A DNA stretch of 64,000 bases from Enoplosus armatus. Its lineage: Eukaryota; Chordata; Actinopteri; Centrarchiformes; Enoplosidae. The notes beneath the pieces were generated by a model. That model was not told the origin of the DNA. It made no database searches and saw only the letters and a list, made by a program, of their open reading frames with translations. Positions 35,721-49,200 of this stretch are shown here, piece by piece. The number at the start of each line of letters is the position of its first letter. Position 1 is the stretch's first letter. Where the stretch lies: NCBI RefSeq assembly GCF_043641665.1, contig NC_092196.1:11421192-11485191 (forward strand), read 5' to 3'. A program made the position numbers and the translations under genes.

Positions 35721-36890
35721 AAAGAAAGACTGTGTCTGGAACACAACGCAAAGGCTTAGCGAAAATATATTTAAATACAAAGCGAGTCCGACTTCAGGGA
35801 CTTTCCTTGGTAGTGCTTCAATACTTCCGGGATACACTTCTTATAATCATAGTGCAACACATTTTGATAACGTTTCTCGTTGCATATTGAAGGCTAAAAA
35901 CACACTTGAACGAGAAAAAAAAAATCAATTCATGCAAAACAAACGACCAGTTTGTTTAACAGAGTCGTTGCTGCTCCTGGTTGTATCGATGTGTGCCGCC
36001 GATGTGGCCTCGTTTAAATCACAATAAACACGGTCGTGTTATTGTCTCTGAAGCTTTTCTAAAAGCAGAAAATATTCTCCGTTCAGCCGTTTTCAATGTA
36101 GGAATAAATCGCTGCAGCACGTGTCCTTTAACTCCACAGTTCCAGTATTCGCCGCTAGAGGGCATCAGATAACTCGCTATTAATACTGTATGCTTAATCT
36201 GTCAACACAAGCACTTTCTAAAGGAAATCTGCTGACATTAATTGATACAAGGACACTTAAATTCTTAATACCACTTATACCTCTGAAATATATATGCATA
36301 TAAATACGATCATCTCAGAAGTCAGTAAATCTAACTGCTTTCAATCAACCCCATTGTAGGGGTTTATGCCTGTAAAAATTGATATACCTTGTTATACCTA
36401 GTTATGTCAAATGAATGTGCAAACTACGGATGTCATGTACTAAATGTGTTAATTATGGCCTTTAACAGTTGTTGTGTAAGTGTTTTTAAAGTGTTTTGGT
36501 TTTCACCTTTTCAAATTAATGGACAAATCTTTGGCTGTCAGGGTAAACACTATAATCTAAGATTAAGGTGTTGTTTTGTTTTCAGAAGTAAAACTTTTAT
36601 TAATTGGATTTCTAGAGATTATTGTTTTAAACTGCTTGTCATCTTGTATTTTTGTTTCTATTAGTTAAGAAGTAAAAACATTCAACATGTGCTAATTTTG
36701 CTCCTGTACCAGGAACCTTTGTTGGCTCTAAATAAATGCTGTCAAGGATCAACCAAAACCAACCAAGAAACAATATTGCATTGTAAAAAGCATTTTTCTC
36801 TACAATTATAAAAGAGCTAAATATTAAGCTGTTGATGAAGAGAACATAATAATCTTAGTCTTAAACCATGATCATGTTATTCAGAGAAGT
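35721..36890. other. intergenic spacer between the sun1 3' end and iqck
   Basis: AT-rich sequence without recognisable exons. It contains a weak CTCF-like match at 36,152. In human the gene upstream of IQCK is KNOP1. I see no trace of it here. Confidence 0.5.
36152..36165 (+). promoter_or_regulatory. weak CTCF-like motif
   Basis: CCGCTAGAGGGCAT agrees with CCASYAGRKGGCRS at 12 of 14 positions. It is located between sun1 and iqck, where an insulator would make sense. Confidence 0.3.
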
Positions 36891-36907
36891 TCTTCAAAAT
36901 TAAAGTC

Positions 36908-36913
36908 TTTATT
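36908..36913 (-). terminator. sun1: polyadenylation signal AATAAA (sun1, minus strand)
   Basis: TTTATT on the plus strand reads AATAAAGAC on the minus strand, about 1.7 kb downstream of the sun1 stop codon. It is the nearest canonical hexamer I found in the expected direction. Confidence 0.45.
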
Positions 36914-38603
36914 GGAATATATTCCAAAGCAGTTAAGTCATCTCATGACTGAACAAAAATAGCCATTTATCTTAAAAAAAAGTCCCAAGATGGTTCCAAA
37001 ATGCACTGAACAGCTTTAGACAAAATATACATTGCAGTAACTCATATCTTGCAGTCACTAATTGACTTGTTAATAAATAGGATTGTGAACAAAACATTTT
37101 TTTATACATAGCATTTTAGACTTACCCATATTCGCAACCAAAATTGATAACTACACATATCCCCTTTTTTAAAAAACAAATTGTGAAGACCTGTGCCACA
37201 AACATTTCTCTAACAAGTTGTTGCAGTGCATCCTCTGACATTGTCAACAAAACCCCCAAAATTGAACAAAAAAAAGCAAAACAACACGATGTAGAAATAA
37301 TGGTAGTAATACAATAATAACAGGATGATTTTTTTATAAAGCAACACTGATAAAAGCAGATATTATAAAGGACCAACTATCAACAATGAAATATACAGAT
37401 TACATTCCTTCAGGGTTTCAGAATAGGGGAGCCCATGTGAGGAGGACGTTTATAACTGAGCTAGAGGGAGACATAAAGTCCCCCTCTTGATAGAGTCAGA
37501 AAGGAAAAATCACACTCTTGTCTACAGGAGTAGTTATATTATTTAGCGTTCAACATTGATTGGTAATTTGAGATCCAGGCACTGGACTCAAACCCTCAGA
37601 GAGGACACACTCATGTAAATCCATGATGCACGTGAAAGTTACGAGTATGGTTCGGGAAGAGTCACATGCTAGAATGAATCCTGCAGTCCATCCATAACCA
37701 TCCACATATTTTGTCTAATGTACATAGTGAAGAGCCCCCTAATACTCTGAACACATAGAGCTCAGGTCAGTGGTTATATGGTGTTGCTGTGAAGTTAAAG
37801 GATGACTTGCATCAAAGCGTCCACTTGAGAAAACATTCAGAGCTTGTCCATTGGCAGCATGTTCAGTTCCACAAGAAAGAAATCTTAGTTATGGCTATGG
37901 GGATGCATGATGCCAAGCCTTGAATTTAGTGAACCTTTCATGTCCAGTATACACCCACTGTGAGTGTGGTCCAGTCCTGCAGGCTGCCCAAGCAGCTCAG
38001 TTAAAGTCATTGCAGAGACCTGACAGCAACAAAAGGAGTGACATGCCTGGACAACGTCGCAGGCAAAGGTGCAGTGGCTTTGATCCTGAAAATAGTAGAC
38101 CAACAGGAAATCAAAGTTAAATACAGATGATTATGAACAGAAAACAAATCAGACTGAGATGCAGTGTGGGAGGAAATGGTGGAGATGAGTCTGTAATCCC
38201 CCATTTCAAGTGTCCACCTCCCTGTAGAAGTGGAAGGCGCCAAGAGGGGGGTGGATTTGTCCACTCAGTGGAGCCTGCCGCCCTCACAGGCTGATTCAGT
38301 GCAAGAGACCTTTTTACGAAAGGGGACTGGGAGTTTTAGCTTCTTCTGTGGTTCTGTTCCTCTTCTTCGATCATCGACAGTCCCCATACAAACTTTCCTC
38401 TGACTCTTTCAATATTACAAAACTCATGTTCATGATTCGGTCTGGGCACATTCCTTTAACAATCCACAACTTCTGTGTTCTCGTCTTTCATACAAAAACG
38501 TCCACAGAGTACTGCCAAGTCCCCTCCGTTTTTAACAAATTGGCGAGAGCTATGTACAGATAGGGTGATATGTTGTATATGAGGGCGTGGGGTAGTGGTT
38601 GGT
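36914..38603 (-). other. sun1: sun1 3' UTR (proposed extent)
   Basis: Non-repetitive AT-rich sequence between the sun1 stop codon and the first downstream AATAAA on the minus strand. No open frame of interest. The extent depends on which polyadenylation site is used. Confidence 0.45.
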
Positions 38604-38720
38604 TCACTGAGGCCGAGGGTCTCCATGGACTCTGAAGCGGTACATGCAGGTGTATTCTGGATGACCCCAGTTCGACAGCACCCGCACCTCGATGATCTGG
38701 AAGGCCTTGTCATTCTTCTC
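38604..38720 (-). CDS. sun1: sun1 coding exon 22 (end of SUN domain, stop)
   Basis: Acceptor CTCTTTCAG on the minus strand, TGA stop at 38,604-38,606. It encodes AFQIIEVRVLSNWGHPEYTC and MYRFRVHGDPRPQ, the last strands of the SUN domain including Cys1059. Phase 0 in. Confidence 0.95.
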   Translation of the reverse strand, partial: EKNDKAFQIIEVRVLSNWGHPEYTCMYRFRVHGDPRPQ

Positions 38721-41700
38721 CTGAAAGAGAAGAGGGGAAATGCTCAGAACATGCTAGCAGACTGATTTTTATTGCTAACATTTCAGGAATGTGTGTCTTA
38801 AGTTACCATAACAGGAAAGGTTTGCAGTGACTCCCCATCTTCCTGGTATATGTAGTGTCCCAGCAGCTTCCCTTCTTCCTGGTACTCATCGTCTAGACCC
38901 TGCACACAAACAAACATCAGTGAAAATGGGCATTCATCACTTGCTTTCATTGGATTAACAGGTGTACAGTTTACATGTTAATACGTTTCTTACAAAAACA
39001 GTGAAGTTCTGTGGGGCACTGGTGATGTTTCCAGTCGGGGACAGGGCCTTGGGGATGTGCTCCACGCAGAAGGATGTGGGCAGGATCGTCAGGGACAACC
39101 GGATCACCAGGTAGCCCTGAGAGCCTTTGAACGCCCAGCAGTTACCTGGGTACACATCAGGCTGAGGAGGGAAATGAGGGACGAAAGGCCAAAATAAGTT
39201 TCATGACAGCAGCCAAGACTTGTTGAGTGTTCCTGCTAATCACTTTTATTTCACACAAATCATTAAATGACAACAACACGTAAATAAATTCTCTAGTTTA
39301 TCAGACAAATAAGAACCGCCCCTTAGACCTTAACCCTATCATAATAAGCTTAAAGGATTGATTCTCAATTTTTGTCTGAAGTCTGTCTTAAAACAATAGT
39401 CAGGTGCTAACAGTATATGAACATTTAAACAGGTTTTACAAGCCCTTGTTCTGTGTAAAAAAAATAATAATCTGAAGCTTATGAGGCTTCAGCAGTAATA
39501 TGATCAGTGAAACAGACATTTTTCTGATGGATATCTGATGGCGAGGCTCACCTGGATGACAACACGTGGAGACTGGGAGAAGTACCAGAGTGGCAGGCCG
39601 AACAGACTCATGAGGGCCGTCTTGGTCTCATAAGTCTCAGAGCAGCGAGTGCTGAGGATGCTGCCACCTGAACACACACAGAGGGAACAATAATTATACT
39701 GACAATTAAGTCCTAATTTCCTCGGCCATAAATAAGGTAAACTTGAATTTAATTTCAAATTAATATCCTATAATGGGTTTGAGAGTCAATCATACTGCAC
39801 AGCTTGTGTGTACTGTTCCACTTTTCAAGGAAGCTGCAGGGCAACTTTGGGATTTTATTTAATGGGAAATGTTTTGGGTTGATTTTACATTCTGTGAATT
39901 CAGCATTTTTATCCTTAAAAGCCATCTGTCAACAGTTTAGATGGACATGTCCTTACATAGATCCACTGTTCTGGTGCATTATGTCCTCAACTGCTGGCTT
40001 CATTTATCATAAAAAGGAGAGAGACTCAGGCAACAAGTCTACACTGAAGGTTTTCTTTGTGCAACTCGACTTAAGATACCAGAGAGCGTCCTGAAACAGC
40101 CCTCGATGTTTGCTGATGTTTCCTCATCATTTGGTCGACATTTCTACTTTCTCAGCATCCAAATGTGTGTTTGTTCAGCTTAACAGCAGACACTGTGCCG
40201 AAAGGTCCCCGGTCCAAATCAAACCAGAGTGGTTGCAATTATATGGGGTGTGGCTTAACTACTAGACTACCAGGACGTCTCAATGCGCCTTCTGTGAAAT
40301 GTATGTGAATGTAGGTCAACAGACTGCTCAGTAACACACATGACAATGCAGCCTGAGCTTTAGCAGTTAATACCCTGTTGTCCTGGAGCCTGGCTAATGC
40401 CTGCACCCTCATTACGTAGGAGACATACATTAGCTCACATGGATGGACAGGCACTCGATCGATGTGAGGCTCCCTTCTTACCTCCAGACTCCAGGGCGTA
40501 GTCCACCTGGCCTGTTCGATCCTGGGAGTAGAGCCTCAAAGCGTTTTGGACAATCAGCTTCACTTGCTGGGGTAGAGACCACAACACAAGAGTCACAGAT
40601 TAAATAACATGGCAAACCAACACATTCAAAGAGCTTAGCTTAGATTATGTGATTAAGATGGAAATCCACAGTGATGATGACATTGACAATAGAAGTGTAC
40701 GTTCATTACCTCTTCTGTCAGTCCCTCAGCAGCAGCAGAGTGCTGGACAGTCCCGGTTACCGTCTGAACGATGGTTTTGGCTTGGGACTCAGCCTCACCC
40801 AGGGTTTGGGCCCGGTTAAGCTCCATCTGCAGGGACATGTTTCTCAGGATGCTCAGCTCCAGTGAGGCCAGTGAGGCCTGCAGGTCGGGCGTGCTCACGT
40901 AGCGCTGGGACAGCCAGTGGATCAGAGACTCGGGCACCTCTCCTGACCCACCACTGCCGAAGAACAGAGCCTGCAACTCCTTACGCACCTGGGAGGACAC
41001 CTGGGCTGATATCTGGGAAAGGGATACACAGAAAATGAAACTGGTTGACAAGACAAGAAATCTTAATAATTAACTTAGTTTTCAGTCAATATTACTGTAA
41101 AGCAGGAAGGAGTAAATATTTGTTACTTACCGTTTCCTGCAGCGTGTCCAGCTGCTCACACTTGCCCTTGCATCCCACAACACCCTGCAGGTCCTGTCTG
41201 ATTTTGCCCAGCTCCGCCTCGAGTCTCTGCACCTCCACTAGCAGAGCATCATGGTCCTCCTGCTTCACACCCACACTGAGTGAAAGACAGAATCTACATG
41301 TGAGCTGCCACAATCTTGAAGAACGTGCTCACAAAATATGAATAGCACATTAAAAGAAAACCAGTCCTGTGGATTTGAGGGTTTACTTATTTCTTACTAC
41401 TTAGTACCTGACAGGGACTGCGTCTGCTGCTGAGGCAACAACCTCTTTCTCCCTTTCCTGCTTCTCGTGCTCATAAAGCTGCTGCTTCTGTTGCACCTCC
41501 TACAACACAGATCAGGTGTAAGGATTACTGACGATAGCACAGAAAACACAAACTTTCACTTTAATGTTTCTAAAAAAAACAAAAACAAATCAATGACAAT
41601 AACAATGACATCCCAGGAACACACCTCCCTTAGGCATTTGATACAGCACCACTGTTCCTTAGTATACAGACTTAAAAACCTGGCACAGAAACAACCCGAT

Positions 41701-43219
41701 CTGTGTTCATATCTGTTCTTGTCTGTCCTCTCCTCAGCTTGTCTTTTTAACACTGTTGCCTCTGTGGTTTTTTTTCCAGTTAATAATTAGACTGCAGGCT
41801 TTATATGACTGCCTGTGTTGTGTGTTCCTTGTTAATGTTTACCATTTGACCTCTACTCGTACATTCTGTACTTTATTATGGATTATAATCCTGTGCTTGC
41901 TTGCTTGCTGTTATGATTTATCTACTTAGTTTTACTTTCATTTAATGAAATTAGTGTTTTAATGATTTATTTGAGTAATTGACAATTTAGATAACACCGG
42001 CATGTGTGTGCTTAGTCTGTAAAATAACAAATATTAAAATAACTAATAAAAAAAGCCACATTTCTCCATGCATTCTGCACACGTTTTCAAGGTGTATTCT
42101 CAGTGGGAAAGCAGTGAATCTGCTGTATGTACCTCAGTTTTGGCAGCCAGAGTGTTGAGCAGCAATTCTAAACCAGCCAGCCGCGTTGCCTGACTCTCCT
42201 GGTGCTGTTTCTGCTGCTCTGCATTCTGCACGGAGCAGGGATAAAGAGAAAAATGTGAGCTACATTTAAACTTTTTAATCAAAACATGCCTCTTGTAACT
42301 CAACCCTTATCCTCTCCTCCCTACCTGTGCTCGTTGTGTGTTCTCCTGCTCCAGCTCTCCCCTCAACAGGCCCAGTCTCTGCTCCAGCAGGGACGACACC
42401 CACAGTCCCAGGCTCTCCCTGTTGGTCTGAGTGTAGAGCTGCTCCCTCAGGGTGCTGTAGAGACCCATAACGTCCCCATGATGCTGCTCCTGCTTCTGGT
42501 CACCCTGCTGGACTCGCTCCCACAGCAGGGCTAGTTGGCGCTCCACGCGCTCCAGTCGCTCTAAGTCCACACTGGAGACCGCCACAGGGGGAAGCATTGG
42601 CTGAGGAGGAGAATGAAGGAGTTGAAAATGCTTTAACTGTAACATACATTGTGTATTAAGGTAATTTACACACACACTCACAGTCACAAAGTGCTTTCTA
42701 ATAAGGCTTTCATTGTTTTATCTCTGTATGGTGGCTTACTGGTGCCTGTGAGACCGGGGTGGCTGGGGTCTGCACCAGTGGAGTCTCTGGTGGAGGGACG
42801 GGGACAGAGGCAGGAACTGGAGCAGAAGCTGGCACCAAGTTAGACAGGAGGGTGAAGGGAGACGCAGGACGCCACTCTGTTAGGTTAATGGCTGGGAGGT
42901 AGGCGAGCAGGGCAGCAGTGGACGGACCCCACAACCATAAAGCTGCATACAGATGAAAGATAGTGAAGGTTAAACAACAAACTCACCTGCTGGTTGGTCA
43001 CTCATAACAAACTCACAATTTGTGGATAAACTTTGTCCAAACCCTTCAGAAATTTATTCTAAATTCTAGTCAAGATCACAGATATAAAACAGGCTGCATT
43101 GTGGGTAAATGAGTATGAAGTAAGGCACAATATATTTAGAATATTTACATTTAATGTTCAAGGGACAAGTATGTAAATGAAGGAGTAGTTCACCAAGAAG
43201 CCAAAGAACAAATACAAAA

Positions 43220-43260
<41 letters not shown>

Positions 43261-46200
43261 GCTGCTGTGTAAGTTTGTATGAGCAGCGCTGAACCACCGA
43301 GTGGAGTAACTCACTAGAAGCCCAGAGAGGCTGACCTGAATCTGGTACTGGATATGCATCATACTCTCGGGATGCGTGCTGGTTAGGACATTTACTGCCT
43401 CACTACAGACTGATTCTTCTCTGTATGTGCTCACTAAATGGGCTACACCTGTGATGAAAGAAGGGAGAACTCATGAACTCACCAAGTAGGAGCAAAACAG
43501 GCAAAAGGAGCAGTAGGAGCCTCCAGAGTTTGGGAAGGCATCTGAAACACAGAGTCACACGTCGGTCAGATAAACACACAACTGACAGGAGAACATGCTA
43601 TTAATTCAAATACACAAGTACCTTTATGAATCAAAAATGTCAAAAGTCCTCAAAAGGAAAACTCCTCATTCCAAGACACGTTAATCCGAACCCGAATCCG
43701 AAATACTTGACACAACTATATTGATCCCTGGGGGGAAATTATACAGTACCGGAGATAGAAAGTAGCATAAATTTAGAAATAAGAGTATGTACAAAAATAA
43801 GAAATGGCAGTCATTTAAACCTACAATAACTGATTTTATTGGCCACTTGGGGGCAGCGGAAACGACACAACAATGACAAAATATCACCTAATGAAGCTCA
43901 TATGGTGAACTTGTTAGCAAACAGTTTCTTATTTACACATCCAGCAGTTACAGTGCAACATTAGCATTCATATGGAGTCATGTTTCTGTCCACCTGGCGA
44001 AAATAAGTCTAATATTCACTTAGTCTTAGTCCAGCTCATTGCTAACTGTGTCTGTCTGCTATTTGGTGTTGAGCAGGTAGTGACTTTAAGCTGAAAATGA
44101 CGCTATGAGAGCGGTATGAGTGAAACAAAACAGTTGCAGACCAGACAAGAGGAGTTGCAGATTGATAAGTCATCTGATACATTATCATTACAAAAATATC
44201 TGTTATATAACTGTAATATAACAGTTTTGAAAGCCAACTGATAATTTGAAAACAATTTAGCTGTTTAAAATGTAAAATTATGTACTTTGCAACACCTGGA
44301 GGTTCAGAAAGATAACAGGGGAAGAAGGGCTCTTACCGTGACAGAAAGAAGACGTTGAGGAGAGACATGAGAGACACCAGCTGGTACCATCCTGTTGCAA
44401 GAAACCACAGAAGTCCTCTGCCTGCCTTCACTGGGCAGATTGAACAAATATGAGAAAAAAAAAAACAACACATACAGACCGAGAATGAGAACACAATAAG
44501 ACCATGTTGCCAAAGATAGAAGCAGAGAAGACGCATATTTCTAAGAAGGTGAGAAAAAAGTGCCACCAACCTGGAGCTGCCAGGAGCATCCAGAACAGAG
44601 AGAGCAGCCTCTGCACCACTGACCCGGCCCCTGATCCCAACGCTTTGCCTGCTCTCACCACACAGTAGCCTGGCTGGAGGAGGCAGTAACCTGGAAGACA
44701 AGGTGAAAGAGGCAAACATTTTAATTGATTGATTGCAGCACTAGTCTGTACTAGTTATAAACGTATCAGTACTAAACACATCCTTGTATCAGTATATTCA
44801 CGGGCGGTCATCAACATAAGTGAAGTGCTGGTTAACCTGCGTAAGCTAGGACGCTCCACAGTGCCCCCACCAGGCGTTGAGGCCTGGAGGACTGTGTGAG
44901 GAGGACGGTGTGCGTCTCAGAATGCTGCTTCCCTTTACAGTCATCGCCTGTGTACGCCAAAATGATAGACAGCAAGCAAACAGAAAAAATACAAAAACAA
45001 TGTAAATGAATGACATTAAGATGGCCGACAAGCATGAAAACTAAAGTAATGAAATTCTGCAAATAACAAAAGCAACAGAAATTAAAATATAAAATATGAA
45101 TCAGCAACACTAAATCATATAATAAAAAAGAAAATATAAAGTGTGCCACTTGCATGCAAGTTGCACAACATTCAATGTACTGTATGTGACGACAACATGC
45201 ACTGATAAATGTATGACCACACGCCTTGTTGAACCTTCAAACGTCCCTGCAATAAGATCGAAAAATGCTTGTATTTAACTTTCACTTCATTGTTTAATTA
45301 TCAGCGTAATTTTACAAATGCAGTTCTGGATAAGTGGACTTCACCATTCAAACCCAAAATTAGGCTTACTTCTTTCCCAGTGATCCAAAATGCTGATTTT
45401 TTTAGACTAACAACAGCTCGCTAACCCGAAGATTATTTCTGTCTGCAATGATCATCACTTATGTCTATGTGTTTTGGTGTTAAACTAGTCCCTTGAAATA
45501 GGTTTGGAGGACTAACTTGAATGAGAGAGAAGCATTTGCAGGTCACAACGGTCAACAGGCTGCTGACTGGTTTAAAACAGTTCACACAACCTCTGCTAAC
45601 ACAGGTCACGCATATCATTAACTCTGTCAATCACAGGTCACCACAAGAAAACGTACCAAATATAGAGAGAAAGAGAGAACGTGTGTGTGTGTGTGTGCGC
45701 GCATGTCTGCTTACACAGGGAACCATTGAGATTAAGATGTGATGCATCTTCAGTCACCAGGCCCTTCACATTCATGCTTCCACAGAAACTTGAGTGAGCT
45801 GCAACATACGTACAAGACATTTATTTACATAACAAAACCATGTTGCGTGAGAAAATTATGACGAAATGAACGATGGATGACGAAGAAGAGTTAATGCGCA
45901 TGTCACCAATGTGACGGCAGAGGACCTCTATGTCTTCGTGAAGACAATGAGAGTTGAGGTGCATGAAAAAAGTTAAGAGGACGCACGGTGACGACTGCTA
46001 GAAACAAGAATAAAGAAGATGTGGTGAAACCCAGTTGATACAATGCTTCTGCAGCTGTGAAAAGAACCAGCTTAAATCAGCAGTGTACTAGAAATAAAAC
46101 TGACCTTGTACAAATTGAAACTGCTGTCAAACACTACGTGCAAATAGGTGCATGCTAACCAAAACTGGAATTTTGTTTACTGACTGCACACCACGTCTGA

Positions 46201-49200
46201 GGAGCTTGAAAATTTGTTATCAATGAGGCAGGAGTCAGGAAGTCTAGTCTGTTCATTTAAGCACACATGTTCCCACAACTCCATGTGATAGCTTTGTCTG
46301 AAATTTGGCAATGGTGTTTTGGGGGTGGGGTACAATTTTTAATTTTGTTTCTGGTATACTTCCTCCTTCAGAAATAGAAAGCAACAGTGTGAAAGTGAAG
46401 GCTGGATGGAGAGAGGTGATAAAGAGATCCTTATTGCCCTTATTGGAGAGAAATGGTGAGTGTATTAATAGATAAGCAGGACAAGAGGTCAGGAGCTGTG
46501 ACCCTTAGCCTTTGCCCTTTGTAGTAACGGCTGGTACCTTGTCCTTCATAGCCATTAGCCCTGTAGCCCATCACCCTGTGGAGGGTGGTCTGCTTAAACA
46601 GCCACAGTTGGGACAAACTGGAGGATACTGCTTGTCTCATTGAGTCCGAAAACGAGGCAAGGACACCTGTTGACACACCCGCACCCGTACAATCACTGTT
46701 AGTCAAAAACACACAGTCGAGACACGGCTAGAGACACAAAATAATACAAATAAAAAAGGATGATAGGATGAGGGTGAAGTGGATGATAGAAAAATCCCCT
46801 GAAGATAGCTTGAGAGAAAAACAACAGGAAGCTACGGAAAGCCTGACAAGAGGAAAGGTAATAAGGTTCCATGTGAAATAGAAATAGACCATGACTCAGC
46901 CAGAAAGAGTGATGACAAGAAACCTGCTCAGGCAGAAACCAACAGGGAGTGGAGATTTCAAATTAGCTGCAAAAGAGAGAGGTGAGCCTGAAATCTGTCA
47001 GTTATACCTCAAGATCACTGAGAATCTCACTCTGAGATGAGTGAAAATTGCCACTGGGAAAGACAGAAGAGGAAAAATAGAGAATGATGGGTAATGGACG
47101 AAGAGAAAAGAAGGTCTTTTGTTGTGTACCTTTTCCTGGAGGGCTCTTGGCCCTTGAGCCCAGCCAGAGCACATTGTTGAAGAGCAGGGTGACTAAGGAC
47201 ACTATGGGGGCCAGGGCTCGTTTACTGTAGCGTATACACGTGTTAGACATAGACACCAGGACACCTGGAGAGAGACACCACTACTGATTATATTCTCATT
47301 ATCACAACTACGATATTAACATACTGGACTTCCACTGTCCTGCTCCAATCATTTCATCATTTAGAAGGACAGATGTGAGGAAGAACAGCAGCCTGCATTT
47401 CAGTCATGTGACATTTCAGTCCAACTCAACAGTTTCTCACCTGTCTTGTTCTTTCGACTCCTGTCTCTGGAGTATATGCTTGTGAAAGGTGACGAGGAGG
47501 AGGAGAGGGCGTCCGAGGAAGCTTCTGCAGCCTGAGATGATGATGATGATGATGAAGAGCGTGTGATAAGGGAGTCCATCTTCTGAGAGTGAAAAGAGCA
47601 GTCTCTGCAGATGTAACCGTTGGCGAGTGAGGTGTGGGACTTGGACGCACTGGTGTCGCCGTTGACACTTGATGAACAGTGTTCAGCGCTGGAGCTCCTC
47701 CCTGAAGGAGAGCAGCACGTACACAGATAAATAACTCATAATTAATAAAGTATTAGCTCAAAGACATTATAACTAAATATGTTATTTCTTTAATTGGAAG
47801 AAATTCACTGTCAGAGTTACACATAGCAACAGTAAATACCTCCAGTGGTGGAGGAAGTATAGATATTTTACACAAAGTAGGCAAAGTAGCAATACTACAA
47901 TCAACTCAATTAAAAGATGCTTAAATAACTTCAAAACTTTGCAAAAGCATAATGGGTCATTTGTGATGGAACCTATATTTTCAACAACTGACCCCAGTGT
48001 CCATCCACAGAAGAAGAGGTGGTGGTTGTGGTGACGGTGCGGTGTCTCAGGTGGGGCTGATCCATGATGGAGGTGAGCAGAGAGGCATCAGACGCTGTGC
48101 TGCTTTCCTGAATGACGCTGCTGCTGTTGTTAATCGGCGTATTAACAGCGGAGAAGGAGAGGGCCTTCCTCGGCGTGGCGGCTTGGCTCAGGGACAAAGA
48201 CACGCCGCTGGAACCGGACTGCTGCTTTCTGCTCCGCAGCGTCCTGGGAGACCCGAGACAGGAAACACAAAGAGGTGTGAGTTTTGTTGCATGTATACGA
48301 GTATGACAGAGGCATGTTGAGACCACTTGAGAGATATGTACAGTGGGGTCTGTCCCAATACCCACACCCACACTTGAGCAACCTGCGTGTTCAGGTGGCA
48401 AAGAAGTGTGTCCCACGTCAGTAAAACACACTCTGGATGGACACTTCTAACACCGCTTCGAAACAGTATTCAGAGTAGAGGGAATCCCACATTTCACTGG
48501 GGTCTACTGCACAACATCAGTCCAGCTGTTGGGAGTAATAGGCTGGTTTTAGGACTGTCATGAATCAACAACCATGAAGAGGTTTAAGTTTATGTTGGAT
48601 TATTATTATTATTAACAATGTCCCAACACTACGCAAAAATCTATTCTTTTGAATGACGCTGATAAGAATGACATTATCAACAAAAATACTAAACATGATG
48701 TGTTTTTATCAATGACTTATTTTTCTTTCTTAAAAAATGTAACAGGCAGAAAACTTCATAATATAATAAAATAATAAATAAATAAACAAAAATAAATAAA
48801 AGAATGCATGTTGTGTCTCTTACTTACAGCTCCTGAATGTGTGCCCCCCCCATCATCTCAATGTAACTGTAATACCGTATGATTGATCCTACTTATTTGT
48901 TCATTATGTGGGAGTTAAATAAAACCAAAAAACATCTGAGCTCGATCAAACCATGTACTTGTACAAGTCACGAGACGTCCTCATTAATGAAGCGTGTCCA
49001 AGCGAGCTCTGATAAACGTCAACAGGCTTGCGGTGTTAACGGGCTCTTGGGCACTGTGGCAGTTACCAGAAACACGTCCCACAAACAGGCACTTGATGAC
49101 TTGCAAAGTGTGGGTACAGGGACGGACCCGTGGACAAGCATTAGTATCCATTGCTGGTCTCACCGTGACTCTCTCCTGGTGCTGGTGTAGCTGCTGCTGC

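Noticed and set aside
47426..47668. The 80-codon minus-strand frame starting with ATG in the sun1 exon 4 region (contains a His run)
   Set aside because: It is the wrong frame of a real exon. The frame without an early ATG gives GYICRDC and IYSRDR, and matches the phases of both neighbouring exons.
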